Assembly: GCA_002495055.1 (NCBI GenBank)
Contig: DADR01000056.1
Span: 1 to 64,000, forward strand
Length of the DNA: 64,000 nucleotides
Direction: 5' to 3'
Origin: Methanoregula sp. UBA247
GTDB lineage: Archaea > Halobacteriota > Methanomicrobia > Methanomicrobiales > Methanospirillaceae
Shown here: piece after piece, positions 60,801 to 64,000 of the stretch
How the letters are laid out: every line of letters starts with the position of its first letter
Numbering within the stretch: position 1 is the first letter of the stretch
Program-made: the position numbers and the translations under genes
Notes under the pieces: generated by a model
Told to the model about the DNA's origin: nothing
Database searches by the model: none
The model's input: only the letters and a program-made list of their open reading frames with translations

Positions 60801-60966
60801 GGCCGATTTTTCTCATATTCACCTGACCGGAAACGAAGAGGGAATTAAGATATTTTGTCGTTGTTATTCTGCTCAGGTTCAGGTTTTTTGAAATCTCTTC
60901 AATAGTCAGCCCTTTTTGCGTATCACTTAAAAGGCTGATTATGTTCTGGCAGTGGTTCTCGTTCAA
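57880..60966 (-). CDS. HTH-PAS-GAF multi-sensor protein without kinase domain
   Basis: 1028 aa. An N-terminal winged HTH of about 65 aa (GLTIEEISKNLNLSRITTTK) is followed by PAS domains at about 72-185, 187-300, 305-440, 445-560 and 725-845 (each with ITERKRAE-type linkers), a GAF domain at about 565-720 containing CENTAQRGFCLYPDEVRNLF, and a last GAF-like domain at about 855-1028. No HisKA/HATPase motifs are seen. The start is TTG at 60966, preceded by GGAGGGGG about 6 nt upstream. It is probably a one-component transcription regulator with many sensors. A lost kinase is less likely given the HTH. Confidence 0.88.
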   Translation of the reverse strand: MNENHCQNIISLLSDTQKGLTIEEISKNLNLSRITTTKYLNSLFVSGQVNMRKIGPAKSYTLSTRLPFDQILGQSSDLILVLDERYTVRNINNSFLRAFGISKDQIEKLDINTTFIGPGLIDRIRDPVRQGMSGKESVVNAWIPVQKEWRAFRIRIIPLVFSWGEKGVVIILEDRTGEIMAHEENALLADLVNASPAAITVSDFSGNFLYSNKKNLDLHGYSLSEFLDLNLGQLDISKSAKSLAERLERLKKSGEESLEVVHSRKDGQQIPLEVHAKIARWGDRDVVLSIATDISERKRAEQAIKESERRFADIIDFLPDATFVVNSEGTVIAWNRAIEEMTGVKAGDIVGRGDYAYAIAIYGKHRPVLLDLIFKDDPEVRKHYRHILKEGSTFTAETVLTPPGATERVVWLKASPFYDRDGRITGAIESIRDITERKRAEKELRESEHKFATVFQSNPVSLTLVSATDGVFVDVNDTFSIHSGYARDEVIGKTPEELGIFADADAFAQIVSPIRNQRQVQGMELPCRTKSGEIRTCRFSSGVIMMSGKPHILLTVEDITERKETESAFQAMVAGMVGTTGLDSLDRITESISTWLGVDCIMIGEITPNKEHVQVLSMLLDGQKIADYSYTLKGTPCENTAQRGFCLYPDEVRNLFPESRDLQKFNIRGYAGTPLRNFEGQVVGILCMMTRTSLILPPSAREIIDIIAVKAAAEIGRRNALEALHESERKFRTIFENSPYPIAINSYPDNKFLEVNAAFLECSGYTETEILGKNHVELGLLSLMDSAKLVARMVIVGKLENVPIAVTGKEGRRVHVQFSAIPITINDRRAIMTVTAEVTKLKRAEEALHQQNLVLQTINQLALEFASLPKGKSVPEQAVKELMKLSGAVMTLFCVYDPTDRTLQVTNFEMAPGMLEKIIQLLGKRPGDVKSPVSTDMYREMVTTIIGKRKTLTEVSFGQIPALVSMSIQKLMSIDRFIAIAYVVEGNLYGTSILAMKAGQPDPSPELLKSFAHIVAISLRRDRDDPGS

Positions 60967-61339
60967 AATACCCCCTCCTTCAGTGGTTCAAGGTTGGCGG
61001 ATGCAGAATAAATAATAGAAATAATTATTCTTTCTGGAAATAACCGTTGTGACCCGAACATACATTGAATGGGCTTTTGATAACTAAAAGTAAAAATATT
61101 TATATAATAAATTAACAAATTTTATTCAATGCGATAAATTCCTACAAACATTTGGTCTAATATTCGATGAACCACGGGAAGATTATGAAGAACAATCAGG
61201 GTTCAAATCATCCGGGTATCATGATTGAAACGCGGCAAGTTGAACGGTTCCTGCTTATAAAATGGGGTTCTCACCTCGTTTGAGATCTCTAAAAACTGTC
61301 AATGTATCAGAAGCTTCAGGAATCGTATGGATGTGCTCT
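60967..61339. other. AT-rich divergent promoter region
   Basis: The stretch 61085-61140 is very AT-rich (TATTTATATAATAAATTAAC), probably holding TATA boxes for the sensor gene on minus and the small HTH gene on plus. No gene lies here. Confidence 0.4.
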
Positions 61340-61714
61340 ATGAAAACTGAGAATGTGATATATTTCACGGAGAAGGAGGAGAATTTTGCAAACCTCCTTA
61401 TCGAGATTGGAACAAAGAAAAATGTAGCCAAAGTGTTGGTTTTTCTTGCCAATATCCCAAAAGCAACATCGCGTGAGATCGAGTGCGGCACGGATCTCCG
61501 CCAACCTGAAGTCAGCATTGCAATGAAGTACCTGATGGAGCAGGTCTGGATCAAGAGCAGAGAGATCAAGGCTGAGAACAAAGGGAGACCAGTCAAGATC
61601 TACGAACTCGAAAAACCGATTACCGAGATTTTAGACTGCATTAAGACGAATAAGGAAAAGGAAGCTAACAACCAGCTCGCACACATCCGGAAACTACGGG
61701 AATACCTCAACTGA
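61340..61714 (+). CDS. winged-HTH transcriptional regulator (ArsR/TrmB-like)
   Basis: 124 aa from ATG 61340 (MKTENVIYFTEKEENFANLL). The HTH contains VAKVLVFLANIPKATSREIE followed by DLRQPEVSIAMKYLMEQVWI, then the basic wing IKAENKGRPVKIYELEKP. A family of such proteins is common in Methanomicrobiales; the target is unknown. An upstream ATG at 61262 would add 26 residues without HTH-like features. The sensor gene is on the opposite strand, 0.4 kb away. Confidence 0.82.
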   Translation: MKTENVIYFTEKEENFANLLIEIGTKKNVAKVLVFLANIPKATSREIECGTDLRQPEVSIAMKYLMEQVWIKSREIKAENKGRPVKIYELEKPITEILDCIKTNKEKEANNQLAHIRKLREYLN

Positions 61715-61864
61715 ATTTTTTTCCTTTTCATTCCTGCCGAATCCGGATTCTTGCATTGTTTTTGTGAGCTGGCACGGGTTGTGAATCCGGTGACGGCATT
61801 CACTCACTTTCACCCCCCTCAGACCTGAGCCTTATCCACATCAAAGTGGAAGTGATCCGGTGCT

Positions 61865-62395
61865 ATGCTGATCGAACTCCGCAAGGGGATGAGGCTCCAC
61901 CCATGCACCTTCAACGCGGTGATCGCCCCTGAGAAGGTGATGGTCTCCGCGCTCAACAGCAACGCAGACCTCCAGCGATTTCTCTTCCTGTACGTGAGCG
62001 GCAATTACTCACGCCTCCTCTCGTCGATCAACCGGTCATCCAAAAACTTTGAGGTCCGCAGGGCATTCACAGCTCACCAGCTCTTCACTATCTTAAAAGA
62101 GATTAGTCACACGGTCGTTCTTCTCGAGCACGACCCGACGCTCTTTGAAGGTGGAGAAAATATGTTACCGCAGATTGCAGGAATGCTCAGGGATATCGGC
62201 CGCGAATCACTCGTTATCCTGTACACTCCGTCTGTCGACCGCTCGTTCTCGGTGCTGATGAGACAGGCTGATCACATCATCGAGATTGCGCCGGCTGATG
62301 ACGACACCGTCGGGACTGCACTGCACCGCAGCTCCCGTTCACATCACTCTGGTGATAACCTCCCGTATGCACAGCGGACCCTGGAGGTGTCGTGA
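61865..62395 (+). CDS. unknown protein with degenerate RecA/ATPase-like fold
   Basis: 176 aa. No clear Walker A is present, but the strand HTVVLLEHDPTLF looks like a Walker B, and SLVILYTPSVDRSFSVLMRQ followed by ADHIIEI resembles the last strands of a RecA-type domain. The beginning, IELRKGMRLHPCTFNAVIAP, is basic. The C-terminus is His/Ser-rich (LHRSSRSHHSGDNL). I do not recognise the family. It follows the HTH regulator by 150 nt. The downstream GTGATG could start a short peptide (MGRRSFLERPPGNEIRS), which may be a decayed gene. Confidence 0.65.
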   Translation: MLIELRKGMRLHPCTFNAVIAPEKVMVSALNSNADLQRFLFLYVSGNYSRLLSSINRSSKNFEVRRAFTAHQLFTILKEISHTVVLLEHDPTLFEGGENMLPQIAGMLRDIGRESLVILYTPSVDRSFSVLMRQADHIIEIAPADDDTVGTALHRSSRSHHSGDNLPYAQRTLEVS

Positions 62396-62602
62396 TGGGA
62401 AGGAGGAGTTTTCTGGAGCGTCCACCTGGAAATGAAATCCGTAGCTGACAACCGGGCACAGTCATCACGGGCATTGCGCCGTCTCCCGTGAACCGGTGAA
62501 TACTGGCACACTGCCAGACATAGGCGCAATGCAACGGTGCCTCGCCAGCCTTTATTATTTTCATGGGAAGAGTGGTGTTAACAAAAAAGAAGATGTTTCC
62601 GT

Positions 62603-62773
62603 ATGGTGTCGTTAAACTGCAGAGATCTTGGAATGGATTATTCATTTGAACTGACCGGGACAAATGAGAGAGATGTCATGAGAAAGTTTATCAATTATGC
62701 AGAAACCGAACTCAAAATGCCGGTACTCACCGCTGATACCATTTACCGGGTACAGATGGCAATAAAAAAATAA
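62603..62773 (+). CDS. DUF1059 family small protein
   Basis: 56 aa: MVSLNCRDLGMDYSFELTGT, then NERDVMRKFINYAETELKM and a basic C-terminus. The pattern (xLxCRDxGxDCxFx..G..E.E....) is that of DUF1059, small predicted metal-binding proteins; the second usual Cys is replaced here by Tyr (MDYSF). ATG 62603 is in frame with TAA 62771. Function not known. Confidence 0.75.
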   Translation: MVSLNCRDLGMDYSFELTGTNERDVMRKFINYAETELKMPVLTADTIYRVQMAIKK

Positions 62774-62895
62774 GGACAAAGAATTAATCCAGCCCCACGG
62801 ATTTTTTATTTTCCAACCTATCTGAATCCCTTGTCCCCTTTATTCAATGAGACCCGGTATTTACCTGAGTCTGGTAAAAGAGCTGGAACGAAAAT

Positions 62896-63071
62896 TCATT
62901 TCTTCTTTTTCCTTATATCCAGGACAAAAAATGCCATAATGCTAAAAAATACCCCCAAGGAGAGCGAAACCCGGAGGTATACAGGACACAGTCAGTAGTA
63001 TCACGATGACGGGGCCAGGAATTATCCCTTCAACTTTGGGATTTTTCAGGTTCAGGTGGTTCATCATTCAT
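62896..63071 (-). pseudogene. probable broken gene for a small two-helix membrane protein
   Basis: Joined across two frameshifts the minus strand reads MNDEPPEPEKSQS, then EGIIPGPVIVILLTVS, then VYLRVSLSLGVFFSIMAFF and VLDIRKKKK-stop. The pieces would form a Pro/Glu-rich start, two membrane helices and a Lys-rich tail, a typical small archaeal membrane protein. Single frames are short and stopped (TGA, TAG). Either sequence errors at the homopolymer runs or gene decay explains this. Confidence 0.4.
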
Positions 63072-63217
63072 TCCTGCGATTCCCAACAATAGACCTCCGG
63101 GTTCTTACCGGTTGATCCTTGGCAGGGAACTTTTCAGGAGGAGAAAATTCTGTCACCAGCAGCTCGTGTATCCGGATCTCTTTTTCCGGTAATTTTCATG
63201 ATTGAGAAAAAGAAGAT

Positions 63218-63787
63218 TTAGTTAAGAACATTCATTGATGAAATCATTGCGGGCACCGTCCTTGAAATGGATAATACCGCACCAGCAGAAGGTCGCAACT
63301 CAATATTCACTTTGGTACCTGGCGGGACCCCTCTCACTCTGAATGCGATTTCAACCTCATCGCCGGAACGTAGTGAAGTGATTGGGTAGTTACCCATTGT
63401 AGTGGTAAACGTGCTGGTTGAATCTCTCGTGCCCCGGGTAAGGATTACCGGGGCAGTTGCCGGTGTGGAAAAGACAATTTCCAGCCTGGTCAGATCGACA
63501 GATTGTACCTGCGGGGCGGGACTGATCGAAAAAGTAATTGTGTCAATTCCCAATTGCGGATTGGAAGATAATCCATAGATATTACCTTCCAGCTGGATTT
63601 TTGCAGCAGATTGTTCAGGATTTGATAATGGAACGGGTACCGGGGAAATTGTTGCTGAAGGTAAGGAGGTTACCGGAAGTGTCCCGTCCGACCCGGAGGG
63701 AGTTGTCGTACAACCCACAATCATTACCAATGAAACCAATACGAGAGAAAGGCAGAAGGTCTTTATGAATAACGTTGATGCGGACAT
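63218..63787 (-). CDS. lipoprotein with archaellin-like domain
   Basis: 189 aa. The signal peptide ends in the lipobox VGC (about residue 26) and not in the class III signal used by archaellins. A Ser/Thr/Pro linker (about 28-60) leads to a beta-sandwich domain resembling the conserved outer domain of archaellin: AAKIQLEGNIYGLSSNPQLG, QSVDLTRLEIVFSTPA, SLRSGDEVEIAFRVRGVPPG, KVNIELRPSAGAVLSISRTV, ending PAMISSMNVLN. It would therefore display a filament-like domain on a lipid anchor. The hydrophobic polymerising N-helix is absent. Confidence 0.8.
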   Translation of the reverse strand: MSASTLFIKTFCLSLVLVSLVMIVGCTTTPSGSDGTLPVTSLPSATISPVPVPLSNPEQSAAKIQLEGNIYGLSSNPQLGIDTITFSISPAPQVQSVDLTRLEIVFSTPATAPVILTRGTRDSTSTFTTTMGNYPITSLRSGDEVEIAFRVRGVPPGTKVNIELRPSAGAVLSISRTVPAMISSMNVLN

Positions 63788-63970
63788 GTTGATACACCCT
63801 TTTTTATTAGTTGATTCTTTTAGGCTTGTTTAATCATTTTCGATCCTTCTCTTTTAAACGGCGGCAGATCCATCGTCCAGCAGGAAATTTCATAACAGGC
63901 TGAAAAGATTGAGAAAAAATTCTTGTTGTAAAAACGGTTCTCTCTCAACGATCCTGGTTGTGCCGTTCCT

Positions 63971-64000
63971 GATAATAATAATAATAATAATAATAATAAT
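63971..64000. repeat. TAA trinucleotide microsatellite, cut by the window edge
   Basis: Nine or more ATA/TAA units run to the end of the window. Its length and any coding context lie outside. Such tracts are uncommon in archaeal genomes. Confidence 0.9.

Noticed and set aside
62277..62663. 128-aa minus-strand frame
   Set aside because: It overlaps both the RecA-like gene and the DUF1059 gene in antisense and has no recognisable pattern.

Overview
The window is archaeal and almost certainly from a methanogen of the Methanomicrobiales (Methanoregula-like). Direct evidence: a fused Kae1-Bud32 protein, aIF2 gamma, Rpo7/Spt4, aRF1, an EF-2 operon, archaeal r-proteins (eS24, eS31, eL40, uS12, uS7), AglB, the preQ0 genes for archaeosine, Taw1 for wyosine, and SepS (O-phosphoseryl-tRNA synthetase, which marks methanogens and close relatives). 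TATA boxes and GGTGA-type ribosome sites fit. I name no species from the sequence alone. No CRISPR array, insertion sequence or rRNA was seen. One tRNA is cut by the left edge.

Layout. 0-3.5 kb: a response regulator with PAS and TPR, HtpX, and a DUF1917/Bles03 protein. 3.5-9.4 kb: a dense minus-strand information-processing block (aIF2 gamma, PIN protein, Rpo7, Spt4, GTP-dependent dephospho-CoA kinase, eS24, eS31, Kae1-Bud32, XTP pyrophosphatase, eL40). 9.4-10.2 kb: a gene-poor stretch with decayed-looking reading frames. 10.2-20.5 kb: DUF2098 and histone-deacetylase-like genes, then AglB with a complete-looking amino-sugar nucleotide route (GlmM, two nucleotidyltransferase/hexapeptide proteins, GlmS, one separate hexapeptide acyltransferase). 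20.6-24.3 kb: a Cys-rich unknown, a cyclase-family protein, Pcm, SufB and SufC. 24.4-31.3 kb: an orphan DNA methyltransferase, a membrane transglutaminase-like protein, a HAD phosphatase, and an overlapping exonuclease/helicase pair like bacterial MrfB-MrfA. 31.1-32.7 kb: three tandem DUF2178 membrane proteins plus an XRE regulator, with two copies of a 22-nt operator-like repeat upstream. 32.7-38.2 kb: a translation operon (aRF1, ArgS, Taw1, SepS). 38.2-41.3 kb: a lipoprotein hydrolase, Nudix, and QueC-QueE-QueD. 41.4-44.7 kb: uS12, uS7, EF-2.

44.7-49.1 kb: a small GTPase, a Mth938-type protein, a cytoplasmic cyclophilin beside a lipoprotein cyclophilin, a Cache-like membrane sensor with no output domain, and a five-PEGA surface protein. 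49.2-50.4 kb: a PLP aminotransferase. 50.9-55.2 kb: a TrmB regulator (with a possible coupled 45-aa ORF) facing an exported protein plus a MacB-type ABC ATPase and permease. Their shared promoter carries a perfect 18-bp palindrome and a second, imperfect copy. After it comes a truncated MATE-transporter-like remnant and a 1-kb gene-poor island. 56.3-64 kb is accessory: a 95-aa unknown, a DUF4013 membrane protein, a 1028-aa HTH-PAS-GAF protein with no kinase domain, an HTH regulator, a degenerate RecA-like unknown, a 56-aa DUF1059 protein, a probable broken two-TM gene, a lipoprotein with an archaellin-like domain, and a TAA microsatellite at the right edge.

The best candidates for new biology are the TrmB-exporter switch, the DUF2178-XRE switch, the archaellin-like lipoprotein, the kinase-less HTH-PAS protein and the archaeal MrfAB-like pair.
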